DNA of 64,000 nucleotides from CAZXWN01 sp964644695 [NCBI: uncultured bacterium] (GTDB taxonomy: Bacteria > UBP4 > UBA4092). The DNA is taken from assembly GCA_964644695.1 (NCBI GenBank), contig CAZXWN010000005.1:75544-139543 (forward strand), written 5' to 3'. The notes under the pieces were generated by a model. It ran no database searches and had not been told where the DNA came from. It saw nothing but the letters and a program-made list of their open reading frames with translations. The translations under genes were made by a program, and so were the position numbers. Positions within the stretch are counted from its first letter, which is position 1; each line of letters begins with the position of its first letter. Below are positions 8,394 to 17,432 of the stretch, in pieces.

Positions 8394-8594
8394 ATGCGCA
8401 TTTATGTAAATGGCATAGAGACTGTTATTGCAACCCCCATATCTGTAAATGAACTAATAGCTCAAAAGGGATTAAATCCTGACCATGTAGTCATTGAATA
8501 CAATATGGATATTTTACCCAGGGAAAAATGGAAACAATCTCATCTTCAAGATGAAGATAGATTGGAAATAATTGCATTCGTAGGAGGAGGTTGA
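8394..8594 (+). CDS. thiS: Sulfur carrier protein ThiS
   Basis: A 66-residue ubiquitin-like protein that carries sulfur as a C-terminal thiocarboxylate for thiazole synthesis. It ends in the required Gly-Gly (IIAFVGGG) and starts [10 protein letters not shown] start at this ATG, 8 bases after AGGAG, and not at an earlier Met that lies in the terminator. It is the first gene of a riboswitch-controlled operon. ThiF should adenylate its C-terminus; ThiG uses the thiocarboxylate. Confidence 0.93.
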   Translation: MRIYVNGIETVIATPISVNELIAQKGLNPDHVVIEYNMDILPREKWKQSHLQDEDRLEIIAFVGGG

Positions 8595-8598
8595 TGTC

Positions 8599-9390
8599 AT
8601 GGCTGATATATTGAAAATCGGAGACAAAGAACTTACAAGTCGTTTGTTTCTGGGTACCGGTAAATATGCTAATAACAAGTTAATCAAGGATGTGGTAGTT
8701 ACTTCTGGAGCCCAAGTGGTAACAGTTGCGGTCAGACGTGTAGATAACTCTTTCCCTGGAGAAAACATTTTAGAATCAATCCCCAAGGATACAATTCTAA
8801 TGCCAAATACCTCAGGTGCACGAAATGCCCAAGAAGCGGTTCGTATTGCCAGACTTGCCAGAGCAGCAGGATGTGGCAACTGGGTCAAAATCGAGGTTAT
8901 TTCCGATAACCGTTATTTGCTACCAGATAATTACGAAACAATCAAAGCAACAGAAATACTTGCATCGGAAGGTTTCATAGTACTACCTTATATAAGCCCC
9001 GATTTGATGGTAGCCCATAGTTTAGTGGAAAATGGTGCAGCTGCGGTAATGCCACTTGGTGCACCCATCGGAAGTAATCGTGGACTGAGAACCAAGGAAC
9101 TCATTCAGATCATGATTGATGAAATATCTCTTCCAATCATTGTTGATGCAGGAATTGGAAGACCCTCTGAGGCAGCTGAGGCAATGGAAATGGGGGCCGC
9201 TGCCGTACTTGTGAATACGGCTGTTGCTACAGCATGCGATCCTGTTTCTATGGGGCAGGCTTTCAGTTTGGCAGTGAAAGCAGGGCGTATTTCTTATTTG
9301 TCTAGCCCAAGTGGAATTCAACAGTACGCCAGTGCATCATCACCCCTGATAGGGTTTCTGTCAGAGAATCCGTGTTGTAAGGAAAATTAA
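8599..9390 (+). CDS. thiG: Thiazole synthase ThiG
   Basis: Forms the thiazole phosphate ring from 1-deoxyxylulose 5-phosphate, dehydroglycine and the sulfur on ThiS. The 263-residue TIM barrel shows [10 protein letters not shown] near the start, VTVAVRRVD, the Schiff-base lysine in NWVKIEV (K97 by count), a phosphate-binding [13 protein letters not shown] and [10 protein letters not shown]. All are typical. It begins four bases after thiS with GGAGGAGG upstream and is followed one base later by thiH, which would supply dehydroglycine by tyrosine cleavage. Confidence 0.96.
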   Translation: MADILKIGDKELTSRLFLGTGKYANNKLIKDVVVTSGAQVVTVAVRRVDNSFPGENILESIPKDTILMPNTSGARNAQEAVRIARLARAAGCGNWVKIEVISDNRYLLPDNYETIKATEILASEGFIVLPYISPDLMVAHSLVENGAAAVMPLGAPIGSNRGLRTKELIQIMIDEISLPIIVDAGIGRPSEAAEAMEMGAAAVLVNTAVATACDPVSMGQAFSLAVKAGRISYLSSPSGIQQYASASSPLIGFLSENPCCKEN

Positions 9391-9391
9391 T

Positions 9392-10486
9392 ATGAGCTTT
9401 ATGGAGGTATTGGAGCGTTATCAAAATTTTGATGCCAACACTTTTTTTACTAGTGTGACAGAAACAGATATCAACCGAGTTCTCTCTCAAAGCAAACTGT
9501 CACCTATGGATTATCTTACACTCCTTTCTCCTCTGGCCGAAAAACACCTGGAGGAGATGGCACAAAAAGCGCATAGACTCACAGTACAACACTTTGGAAA
9601 TACGATGCAACTATTTACACCTATGTATGTTTCTAATCACTGTGTAAATCACTGCCGGTACTGTAGTTTTAATACCAATAACAATCTCCATCGAGAAAAA
9701 CTCAGTTTAGATAAAGTTGCTGAAGAGGCAGAAGTTATTGCATCAACAGGGCTGAAACATATTTTACTTCTAACAGGTGAGTCCCGTTATCACACTCCAA
9801 TCTCTTACATTCGGAACTGTGTTGATATTCTTAAAAACTATTTTAGTTCCATAGGAATTGAAATATACCCACTCAATAAAGATGAATACTGCACATTAGC
9901 AGATTCAGGTGTCGATAGTCTAACAATGTTTCAGGAAACATATGATCAAGAGGCATATGAGTTTCTTCACCCTCAAGGACCCAAGCGAGATTACAGATAT
10001 AGACTGGATGCGCCGGAAAGAGGGTGCCAGACAGGTTTTCATAATGTGAATATTGGTGCTTTGTTAGGTTTGAGCGAATGGAGACGAGAGGCCTTTATCA
10101 CTGGCCTACATGCTGATTACCTGCAACATAAATACCCTTGTGTTGAAATAGCTATTTCACCTCCACGAATCAGGCCTCATATTGGTAGTTTCAATACTTT
10201 GTTTACTGTAACTGACAAGAATCTCGTACAGTATATTACTGCCTTTAGATTATTTATGCCGAGGAGTGGGGTAACACTATCATCCCGTGAGACACCATTT
10301 TTACGAGAGAAGATGGTAAAGCTGGGGGTCACCAAAATGTCAGGAGGAGTTTCTACTTCGGTTGGCGGTCACTCAAACAGGGTAACACCGGGTCAGTTTG
10401 AGATTGCTGACGAAAGGTCTGTTGTAGAAATGGCAAAGATGCTGTATTCATCGGGATACCAACCTGTTTATAAAGACTGGCAATAA
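9392..10486 (+). CDS. thiH: 2-iminoacetate (dehydroglycine) synthase ThiH
   Basis: Radical SAM tyrosine lyase that splits tyrosine into p-cresol and dehydroglycine for ThiG. The cluster motif CVNHCRYC (C84, C88, C91) gives the CxxxCxxC signature, followed by LLLTGES and the ThiH-type [10 protein letters not shown] and [14 protein letters not shown]. At 364 residues it is full length. Use of ThiH and not the oxygen-dependent glycine oxidase ThiO fits an anaerobic or facultative lifestyle. Its start codon is two bases after the thiG stop. Confidence 0.95.
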   Translation: MSFMEVLERYQNFDANTFFTSVTETDINRVLSQSKLSPMDYLTLLSPLAEKHLEEMAQKAHRLTVQHFGNTMQLFTPMYVSNHCVNHCRYCSFNTNNNLHREKLSLDKVAEEAEVIASTGLKHILLLTGESRYHTPISYIRNCVDILKNYFSSIGIEIYPLNKDEYCTLADSGVDSLTMFQETYDQEAYEFLHPQGPKRDYRYRLDAPERGCQTGFHNVNIGALLGLSEWRREAFITGLHADYLQHKYPCVEIAISPPRIRPHIGSFNTLFTVTDKNLVQYITAFRLFMPRSGVTLSSRETPFLREKMVKLGVTKMSGGVSTSVGGHSNRVTPGQFEIADERSVVEMAKMLYSSGYQPVYKDWQ

Positions 10487-10491
10487 TTTCC

Positions 10492-11133
10492 ATGAATGAT
10501 TTTGAGAAGTCACTAAGTCGTTATTTTAATCGAGAGCAATTAACTAAAATACGGGCAGTCAAAATTGGAATTGCTGGCGCAGGAGGATTAGGATCGAATT
10601 GTGCCAATGCTCTAGTACGAAGCGGTTTCCGTAATATCAAACTTGTTGATTTCGATATTGTTGATTTCAGCAATCTCAATCGCCAATTTTATTTTCTTAA
10701 ACAAGCAGGAGAGAATAAGGTTAATGCACTTAAAGATAATTTAAAACTCATTAACCCTTCAGTAAATATAGAGATAACCCAACAAATGCTTAATGCCGAT
10801 AATATCAGAGATTTTTTCACTGAGTGTGATGTTATTGTTGAAGCCTTTGACAAAGCTGAATATAAAAAGTTAATTGTCGAAAGCTACATTAATTCAGAAA
10901 AACTTTTAGTATCAGCATCAGGAATAGCAGGTTGGGGTGATAGTGACCGAATAAGAGTGCATCGTATCAAAGACAACTTTTATCTAATCGGAGACCGTAT
11001 TACAGGGATTGATTCCAACAATCCTCCTCTTGCACCCTGTGTATTAATCGCCGCCGCTAAACAAGCAGATATAGTTCTGAGTTATGTACTAGGTACGCTT
11101 CAGAAGGGTGATCACAATGAAACAGCGGGATAA
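10492..11133 (+). CDS. thiF: ThiF-family adenylyltransferase, short form
   Basis: E1-like enzyme expected to adenylate the ThiS C-terminus. It has the nucleotide-binding GIAGAGGLGSN (about 25-36), VDFDIVDFSNLNRQ with the catalytic Arg, and EAFDKAEYKKL. At 213 residues it lacks the C-terminal zinc-binding CxxC pair and the sulfur-relay region of E. coli ThiF, matching the short 'family 2' ThiF found in anaerobes with thiSGH. The last 17 bases overlap thiE. The gene is AT-rich compared with dnaG or the ribosomal genes. Confidence 0.88.
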   Translation: MNDFEKSLSRYFNREQLTKIRAVKIGIAGAGGLGSNCANALVRSGFRNIKLVDFDIVDFSNLNRQFYFLKQAGENKVNALKDNLKLINPSVNIEITQQMLNADNIRDFFTECDVIVEAFDKAEYKKLIVESYINSEKLLVSASGIAGWGDSDRIRVHRIKDNFYLIGDRITGIDSNNPPLAPCVLIAAAKQADIVLSYVLGTLQKGDHNETAG

Positions 11134-11797
11134 TTTAAAAAACTTCCTTTCAACAGATCTATATTGCATTACTGCAGATAAATATTCGTTGGGGCGTGGG
11201 AACATTGAAACTGCAAAGCAGATGATAAACTGTAACATTAAAGTAATCCAATACCGTGAAAAAAATAAAGACATGAAAGAGATGTATGAAGAATGTCTCA
11301 CCATTCGAGAGCTTACCAGGGAACGTGACGTTACCTTTATTATCAATGATTATGTTGACTTAGCTATAAGGATTCAAGCAGATGGGGTTCATGTTGGACA
11401 AAATGATATGCCCCCGGAGAAAGTCCGTAAGCTTGTTGGGGATAAGATGGTTATCGGGGTATCCACACATTCTCCTGCACAGGCACATAAGGCTAAAATA
11501 CTGGAAGGTATCATTGACTATATTGGAGTCGGTCCAATCTTTGCGACTCAAACAAAAGAGGATGTGTGTGAACCGGTTGAGCTGGAATATCTCAATTATA
11601 TTGTAAAAAATATTAACATGCCCTTTGTGGCTATTGGTGGTATCAAAAGGAATAACATTAAGCTTGTTAGAAATAAAGGCTCACGGATTATTTCTTTAGT
11701 AACAGAAATAGTTGGTGCACCTGATATTGCGGATAGAATCAATGAAATCAGAAATATACTATCAAGTAGTCATCCATCCAATGTAAATCCACGTTAA
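11117..11797 (+). CDS. thiE: Thiamine-phosphate synthase ThiE
   Basis: Joins the thiazole phosphate and hydroxymethylpyrimidine pyrophosphate to give thiamin phosphate. The 226-residue TIM barrel has LYCITADKYS, VIQYREKNKDM (pyrophosphate-binding Arg), FIINDYVDLAIRIQADGVHVGQND and GVSTHSPAQA, YIGVGPIFATQTK and VAIGGI. The ATG chosen is 8 bases after GAAGGG; a GTG nine bases upstream is in frame but less well placed. It overlaps the end of thiF, closing the thiSGHFE operon. thiC and thiD, needed for the pyrimidine half, are not in this window. Confidence 0.93.
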   Translation: MKQRDNLKNFLSTDLYCITADKYSLGRGNIETAKQMINCNIKVIQYREKNKDMKEMYEECLTIRELTRERDVTFIINDYVDLAIRIQADGVHVGQNDMPPEKVRKLVGDKMVIGVSTHSPAQAHKAKILEGIIDYIGVGPIFATQTKEDVCEPVELEYLNYIVKNINMPFVAIGGIKRNNIKLVRNKGSRIISLVTEIVGAPDIADRINEIRNILSSSHPSNVNPR

Positions 11798-11919
11798 AAC
11801 TATTCCAAATAAAAACAATATCGTATTCATTATTATATTCCCCTCAGTTAACCTCTCTGCTGCACTAGCATTAAGACCCACCTTATTTTGTTAAATGAAA
11901 TATTTTATTCTTACAATTC

Positions 11920-11948
11920 TTGACTTTTAGCCTATACTCATTTATATT
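11920..11948 (+). promoter_or_regulatory. Promoter of the IclR gene
   Basis: TTGACT and TATATT with a 17-base spacer, about 30 bases before the iclR-type start codon. The preceding stretch 11798-11919 shows nothing else. Confidence 0.65.
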
Positions 11949-11960
11949 GAATTGTATTCA
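11948..11960. promoter_or_regulatory. Candidate operator TGAAT-TGT-ATTCA
   Basis: A perfect 5-3-5 palindrome that abuts the -10 element and covers the expected transcription start. Position and symmetry fit autorepression by the adjacent IclR-type regulator; this is inferred. Confidence 0.4.
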
Positions 11961-11978
11961 TTATTATTGAGGTTCAAT

Positions 11979-12734
11979 ATGGATAACACACCCGTTAAAG
12001 TAGTAAAAAAAGCCTTAGATGCACTGGAATACGTAATTGAAGAGTCTCTCAATAAGCCAGGGGTGACATTAAGTGAGATTGCTGAATATACCGGTGAGCA
12101 GGCAACAACGGTACGAAATATCCTGAAAACATTGGAACAATGCGGATATTTGTCACGTCCAGCAGGCCGTCTATATTCCCCAGGGCCAAAGTGTTCAGGG
12201 TTATCGCGGGTTAGTATGTGTAGGGATTTAATCAGTATCGCTGGAGTTTCTTTAAATACACTGGCTCAAGTCACAGGAGAATCAGTGGTTCTGGCAACAT
12301 TAGTTGGGGGAACACGGCGTGTATTAGTACGAGTCGAAGGTGGAGAGCTCATTCGTGTTAACTCACAGGTTGCTGAAGATGTTTCTTTCTGGTCTCTTGT
12401 CACAAGCAGAGTTTTAACTGCATATATCCCGGCAGATGAAGTGGATCTGGTTATAGGAGAAAATGGTCTACCGGACTCTTCATGGCCTGGAGCAGAGACA
12501 CGAAGTAAGCTGGATAAGCGACTTTCTGAAATCCGAACAAATGGTCTTGCGGAAGATCATCCAAACTCTGAATCATATTCTCTTTCAATCCCATTATTAC
12601 AACCAGGTGGAAATATATTAGGTTCAATTGGATTGTATATGCCGTCATTTCGATATAACGAAAGTCGAAGAGTGGAGTTAATCACTGCTATGAATCGTAC
12701 CGCAGCTGAAATAATGAATCAAATAAAAGGGTAA
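11979..12734 (+). CDS. IclR-family transcriptional regulator
   Basis: A 251-residue regulator: an N-terminal winged helix (VTLSEIAEYTGEQATTVRN, ILKTLEQCGYLSR, about 28-65) followed by an effector-binding domain of the IclR type (ESVVLATLVGGTRRVLVRVEGG in the first half, SYSLSIPLLQPGGNILGSIGLY in the second). The start is the ATG 5 bases after TTGAGG; nine upstream residues in the same frame were left out because they lie between promoter and binding site. The gene is 45 bases before a large iron-sulfur protein on the same strand, which it very likely controls. The inducer is unknown. Confidence 0.85.
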   Translation: MDNTPVKVVKKALDALEYVIEESLNKPGVTLSEIAEYTGEQATTVRNILKTLEQCGYLSRPAGRLYSPGPKCSGLSRVSMCRDLISIAGVSLNTLAQVTGESVVLATLVGGTRRVLVRVEGGELIRVNSQVAEDVSFWSLVTSRVLTAYIPADEVDLVIGENGLPDSSWPGAETRSKLDKRLSEIRTNGLAEDHPNSESYSLSIPLLQPGGNILGSIGLYMPSFRYNESRRVELITAMNRTAAEIMNQIKG

Positions 12735-12779
12735 TTACTCACAATTAATCTGCCCCTAGTGGCGAAAGGAATTAGTATA

Positions 12780-15188
12780 ATGTCAGATCGTGTACTGACC
12801 GAACAGGTAAGAAAATTAGTTTTAGAACAGGGAATGGATCTCGTTGGTTTTGGCCCAGTAGATCGGTGGAAGAACGCACCCTATCTCTTAAGTCCAAAAG
12901 CAATTCTTCCTGAATCAAAAACAGTCATTGTATGTGCCATTCATATTACTGACACATGGACGGAAATGGGTGGGGAACCTGAGCCACAAGACCGAAGTGC
13001 TGGTGGCTGGATGGACCAAAACTCTCTATTAGACAGAGTTGCTTACCGTACAGTAAGGTTTTTAACTGATCAAGGATATCAGGCCATTGGTGTCGCTTCT
13101 TCAAATATATGGCGTTACCGTGAATTCCCCGGAATCCCCAGTTTGTTTGCCCCAGACCTGTCTCATATGCATGCTGCGGCCGCGGCGGGCTTGGCCGAGA
13201 TTGGCTGGTCAGGTTTGGCTATTACACCAGAATTTGGGAGTCGATGCCGTTTCATATCTATTGTTACTGATGCAGATTTAGTACCCACACCCATGTATTC
13301 AGGACCACCGTTATGTGACCGTTGCATGGATTGCGTCAAGGCATGTCCTTCATTCGCCATGAAAAAAGACTTTAATTCTGTCACTCCTCACCGAGTTGAG
13401 ATTGGTGGAAAAGTTTATGAGTATGCCAATAAAAATATCTGGCGTTGTGCATGGGCCGAACATTTCAACTTGGATTTAAACTCAGAGAATCTGAAGACAT
13501 TAAAGCATGTCGGCGAAGCAGAGATTCTCCATGAACTCAAAGTGAAAGGGACTCGGAACCATGAGCGGGGAGTGTGTCAGAAAGTATGTGTTCCACCTCA
13601 CCTCCGTTCTAAAGAACCAAGTTTTGGACGCCCTGATAAAACCATCACGCAAAATCGTATTAACAAACGGTATCCAGATAATATGCCCACATTACGAAAA
13701 ATGCGGGATGATATTACTGCTTATGCAACAAAGTTTGGGATTGATGTTACAAGTGTAGGTCCACTGGACCCAAACACTGAATCGGGAAAACTGGCATTAT
13801 CTGATGCTCCCGGAATGACCACAGTCATCGGTCTTGCAATGCGAGTCCCTGATGAGATAGCCAAAGCTTCTACTACAAAAACCACCATATTAGATACTTA
13901 CAAATACGGCTCCGGCTTCCATATGTTAGATCCTTATAGATATGGGTATGGTTACAAAATGCACCATATCCTGCTACGAGTTGCCCGCATGATTGAAGAT
14001 TATGGATATCATGCGGCATCCTACACTGGCAGTATCCCACCGCACCAAAATGAAGCCACTGGATTTGCAGTTATGGCAGGATTAGGACAATGTGATGAAA
14101 ACGGATATTTCACAATGCCAGAATTCGGACATAATGTATTCATTGGCGCAGTAGTCACTAACGCACCTCTTGACCCAACTCCTCAAAACACCGGTGATGT
14201 CAAAGAGCATTCCTGTGTAAGAGAATCTTCTCCCCGTAAACTGAGAAGTTATCTTGAGGGAGTAGCAAAAAACAACCTGGTCAGTTTATTTGGGGTGGCC
14301 CCAGTAAACCGATTTGACACTCTGGTAGAGGATTTAAGAGCACAAGTTGATGTCAAATTGCTTGGTGAAGCCGTTATTGATACAAATCTTGAATATCATG
14401 GCGTGTATAAACCGGAAATAGTGCGCGAAGAAAAGCAAATCCTACATCCGAAAGACTACATGCCTGAAGCAAAATCCGTCATCGTACTTGGAATGAACTT
14501 CCCGGAAGCAATTCTTAGAAATGCCAATCTTCCGAAATCCCAGCAAATTGGTTGTTATGCTTACCATCAATATCAGACCGCTTTTGAATTAAGATTTGCG
14601 GCATGTGACTTAGCAGCGTCCCTGGCAAAGCGGGGATATAAAACATTAATCAGTGAGAACATGCTGGGGATAGGTTCTCAAGTAGATTCTCATCGTGGTT
14701 TCCTTCCAGATGCGCGATGCAATGCCCTTGAGGCAGTAGCGGCAGGCCTGGGTCAACTTGGAAAAAGTGGTTCATTACTAACAGATGAGTTTGGTCCTCA
14801 CCAGAGACAGATCGTTATCATTACGGATGCGGAATTGCCTGCAAATGAATTATATCAGGGAGCATCTATCTGTCAGAATTGTGACACCTGTGTCAGTACC
14901 TGCCCGATGAATGCTTTGGGTGGGACAGACATCACGGTACGAATAGATGGACAGCCAATCACGATGCCCTATGTTGCACGACATCGCTGTGACTGGTCAA
15001 AGAAATATGCACTTTGTGCAGAAGAAGGACCGGCACTCATTGGAAATAAGACAAACATTCCAAAACCAGAAGGGCTTGTAAGTATTGAGACTATTGCAAA
15101 TGCTATTTCTGGAAGAGATCCCATTATGAAGAAGAGACCTTGTATTTTGGAAACATGCTTACATAAATGCCCTGCAGGTACTCATTAG
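12780..15188 (+). CDS. Triplicated QueG/reductive dehalogenase-like iron-sulfur protein
   Basis: An 802-residue protein built from three tandem units related to epoxyqueuosine reductase and reductive dehalogenase. Unit 1 (about 1-290) has AAGLAEIGWSGLAITPEFGSR and the ferredoxin motif CDRCMDCVKACP (C179, C182, C185, C189) plus GVCQKVCVPP. Unit 2 (about 305-465) keeps MAGLGQCDENGYFTMPEFGHN but has no ferredoxin cysteines. Unit 3 (about 480-802) has AAGLGQLGKSGSLLTDEFG, CQNCDTCVSTCP (C698, C701, C704, C708) and CILETCLHKCPAGTH. Corrinoid may be the cofactor, as in the relatives. No Tat signal is seen, so it is cytoplasmic. I start at the ATG 9 bases after GAAAGGA. It is not a normal QueG (about 350 residues); substrate unknown. 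Confidence 0.78.
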   Translation: MSDRVLTEQVRKLVLEQGMDLVGFGPVDRWKNAPYLLSPKAILPESKTVIVCAIHITDTWTEMGGEPEPQDRSAGGWMDQNSLLDRVAYRTVRFLTDQGYQAIGVASSNIWRYREFPGIPSLFAPDLSHMHAAAAAGLAEIGWSGLAITPEFGSRCRFISIVTDADLVPTPMYSGPPLCDRCMDCVKACPSFAMKKDFNSVTPHRVEIGGKVYEYANKNIWRCAWAEHFNLDLNSENLKTLKHVGEAEILHELKVKGTRNHERGVCQKVCVPPHLRSKEPSFGRPDKTITQNRINKRYPDNMPTLRKMRDDITAYATKFGIDVTSVGPLDPNTESGKLALSDAPGMTTVIGLAMRVPDEIAKASTTKTTILDTYKYGSGFHMLDPYRYGYGYKMHHILLRVARMIEDYGYHAASYTGSIPPHQNEATGFAVMAGLGQCDENGYFTMPEFGHNVFIGAVVTNAPLDPTPQNTGDVKEHSCVRESSPRKLRSYLEGVAKNNLVSLFGVAPVNRFDTLVEDLRAQVDVKLLGEAVIDTNLEYHGVYKPEIVREEKQILHPKDYMPEAKSVIVLGMNFPEAILRNANLPKSQQIGCYAYHQYQTAFELRFAACDLAASLAKRGYKTLISENMLGIGSQVDSHRGFLPDARCNALEAVAAGLGQLGKSGSLLTDEFGPHQRQIVIITDAELPANELYQGASICQNCDTCVSTCPMNALGGTDITVRIDGQPITMPYVARHRCDWSKKYALCAEEGPALIGNKTNIPKPEGLVSIETIANAISGRDPIMKKRPCILETCLHKCPAGTH

Positions 15189-15225
15189 CCAACAATTCAT
15201 CTTATGTCTCCATGTAATTTAATTA

Positions 15226-15270
15226 AAAGTGGTGTGATAACGAAAAATTATCCACCACTTTCTTTTTTTG
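15226..15270 (+). terminator. Intrinsic terminator after the iron-sulfur gene
   Basis: Stem AAAGTGGTG-T-GATAA / TTATC-CACCACTTT with a seven-base loop, followed by CTTTTTTTG. It is about 40 bases past the stop codon. Confidence 0.9.
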
Positions 15271-15287
15271 TTTTCTAATAATGTATC

Positions 15288-15293
15288 TATAAT
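15288..15293 (+). promoter_or_regulatory. -10 element for the 630-residue membrane protein gene
   Basis: A perfect TATAAT about 50 bases before the start codon. The -35 region falls in the terminator T tract (TTTTTG, 17-base spacer), so only the -10 is convincing. Confidence 0.35.
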
Positions 15294-15341
15294 TAAGGCT
15301 AATAGTATTTCAACAAATAAAGTCCAATAAAGGCTAAACAT

Positions 15342-17234
15342 ATGACAGAGTGGCTGGGAAGTATTGTTCTATTAATAAGTCTTTGGATTAGTTTTTATTT
15401 GATAGGAAGAGCCTTTCCTGTCACTGATTACCGAGAGTCCACAGGGTGGAGCTCCTTTATAACTAAGAATGTCTTAATCGGGTTTATTGTGAGTGCCACA
15501 GGTCTGACGGGATTAGTTTCTATTTTCGGCTTTAGTCGTATAGTCTGGGTTATTCCTGTTACAGTTCTAGTCACTTTGGGATTCATCAAAACGATTGGTG
15601 ATGTATTAAATACCCGTAAAGCCCCAGGGAAATCCCCTCTTATATTATTATTCATATCTACTTTATTCTGGATACTCATTATCGGATTCTGGTTATCATC
15701 ATTACTGGGATTCTACCTTCCAGGAAGCACAGATGCCGCAGGTTGGGGAATGTTCACTGTAACACTCTTTAAGGGACACTCCGGCATTGAACAGTTGCCC
15801 TATTATCCGGGGTTATATAGTCCCTACCCTCCCGGATTCTTTGTTTTATCAGCATGTCTCCGCGATTTAACAGGATCAGAAATCCCCCGGGTCATGGCAA
15901 TACTCGCGACGGGGATGGGATTAATGGTCTTGATGTCGGGATGGGAATTGGGGCATCGATTAGGGAAACCATGGACAGGATTGTTAGTCAGTGTCCTCCT
16001 GGTTCTTGATTCCGGATTATGGAGTACATTTTTGGATTCCGGATACACAGCCATAGGTGGATTATTGGGACTGTTGGCATTTTTCATTTATTGGGATAAA
16101 TCAAGAGAGTCAGAGCAATGGAGTGACATCATTCTCTCCGCAGGTGGACTGGCTGTAGTCTGCCTGATGAGTCCGGATTTACTACAAGCCATCATTTTGG
16201 GAATAGCAGGATTTATTATTGCAGGGGTTCCGCTACTGAAATCTCATAAAAAGGATTGGTTGATTTCATTATTAAAAATCTGCGGACTATCTGTATTGTT
16301 GGTCCTTCCGTGGTTAATCCAGGCCATACCCTATTTATTACATCCAGAGGTAGGTCAGGCAATTGGTCAGTATCAGCAATCATTGATGGATTGGAGACCA
16401 GGCTGGCACCAATGGGGCGTGGTTCTTTTTTATCATAGTCCACTGGTTGTCTGTCTGGCGGTGAGTGGAATCATTATAGCTTTCTGGAAGCGGCGACCCA
16501 TAGATATCTTTATGGGAGTGTGGCTGATATTGATTATGGATTTAATTGGCCCCCATCTTTTACCCTCGCTGTTTGAAAAAGTTGGGGTATCTATTAGCAG
16601 AAACATCTATTATTTTATGTATGGGTGGAGGGCAACGATTATCCCTCTGGTATGGCTCTCAGCGGTCGGAATTGGATTTTTTATTGAAACCATATTAGAA
16701 AAGAAAAGGGGTCCGTTACTGGGATATATCTCATCTATTATTCTAATCTTTATAACTCTTTGGATAATCACTTCGGCCCCCGTGGGTGAGAATTTGCGTC
16801 CCCCCTTTTATGGACCAAGCACATTGTCCATACCCAAAGCCATAAAGATCCATCTTGTGAAAATCATAAAGGGCAAGATACGCCCACTGGCAACACATGA
16901 TGAATATCAGGCCATGCATTGGATCCGGAATAACACTCCAGAGGATTCTTTGATTGTGAATGAGAATACTCTGGGGAGCCACTGGACACTTCCGATGACA
17001 GAACGGAAAACAGTTTATTTCCGGGAACAGCCATTTTGGACGGGAACTAAAAGATATCAAGATTGGCAAAAGAGTCTATCTGAGTACCGTAAAAATCCTT
17101 CATTATTCAAATCGCAGGAAATTCGACATGCGTACTTGTTAACCAGCACTCCACTGGGAATAGATACTGCATCAAATTCTATACAGGAAGTATTCAGTTC
17201 CGGGGATGCCGGGGTTTACAGGATAAAAGAGTAG
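15342..17234 (+). CDS. Large polytopic membrane protein, possible GT-C type glycosyltransferase
   Basis: A 630-residue integral membrane protein with roughly twelve hydrophobic segments and a soluble C-terminal tail (from about 525) containing DEYQAMHWIRNNTPEDSLI. Such tails and the long periplasmic first loop (GSTDAAGWGMFTVTLF, YPGLYSPYPPGF) resemble polyprenol-linked mannosyl/arabinosyl transferases of the GT-C fold. I do not recognise a specific family and no catalytic residue can be assigned, although the Asp in loop 1 is a candidate. It stands alone between a terminator and a separately promoted gene. A role in cell-surface sugar transfer is inferred from architecture only. Confidence 0.6.
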   Translation: MTEWLGSIVLLISLWISFYLIGRAFPVTDYRESTGWSSFITKNVLIGFIVSATGLTGLVSIFGFSRIVWVIPVTVLVTLGFIKTIGDVLNTRKAPGKSPLILLFISTLFWILIIGFWLSSLLGFYLPGSTDAAGWGMFTVTLFKGHSGIEQLPYYPGLYSPYPPGFFVLSACLRDLTGSEIPRVMAILATGMGLMVLMSGWELGHRLGKPWTGLLVSVLLVLDSGLWSTFLDSGYTAIGGLLGLLAFFIYWDKSRESEQWSDIILSAGGLAVVCLMSPDLLQAIILGIAGFIIAGVPLLKSHKKDWLISLLKICGLSVLLVLPWLIQAIPYLLHPEVGQAIGQYQQSLMDWRPGWHQWGVVLFYHSPLVVCLAVSGIIIAFWKRRPIDIFMGVWLILIMDLIGPHLLPSLFEKVGVSISRNIYYFMYGWRATIIPLVWLSAVGIGFFIETILEKKRGPLLGYISSIILIFITLWIITSAPVGENLRPPFYGPSTLSIPKAIKIHLVKIIKGKIRPLATHDEYQAMHWIRNNTPEDSLIVNENTLGSHWTLPMTERKTVYFREQPFWTGTKRYQDWQKSLSEYRKNPSLFKSQEIRHAYLLTSTPLGIDTASNSIQEVFSSGDAGVYRIKE

Positions 17235-17362
17235 AATATTATTTCTTATTTTGGGAGAACAGGACTGATAATAACTAAGCGGTAATCGTGCATCATCTTC
17301 TTGTTATTTAAGCGGTTCATAATGATATATTTACAACTAAAATCCACAGGTGATGTAATTAG

Positions 17363-17391
17363 TTGGAAAATAAAGAAGATTCCGGTACAAT
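17363..17391 (+). promoter_or_regulatory. Promoter of the gene at 17433
   Basis: TTGGAA and TACAAT with a 17-base spacer, 41 bases before the start codon. A short hairpin (TAAGGGCCA / TGGTCTTA) and a strong GAGGAGGGA ribosome binding site follow. Confidence 0.65.
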
Positions 17392-17432
17392 CTAGTTAAG
17401 GGCCAAGAAAATGGTCTTAGAGGAGGGACGAT

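Noticed and set aside
12759-12779. GTG start for the triplicated iron-sulfur protein
   Set aside because: It would put the ribosome binding site GAAAGGA inside the coding region; the ATG at 12780 is correctly spaced.
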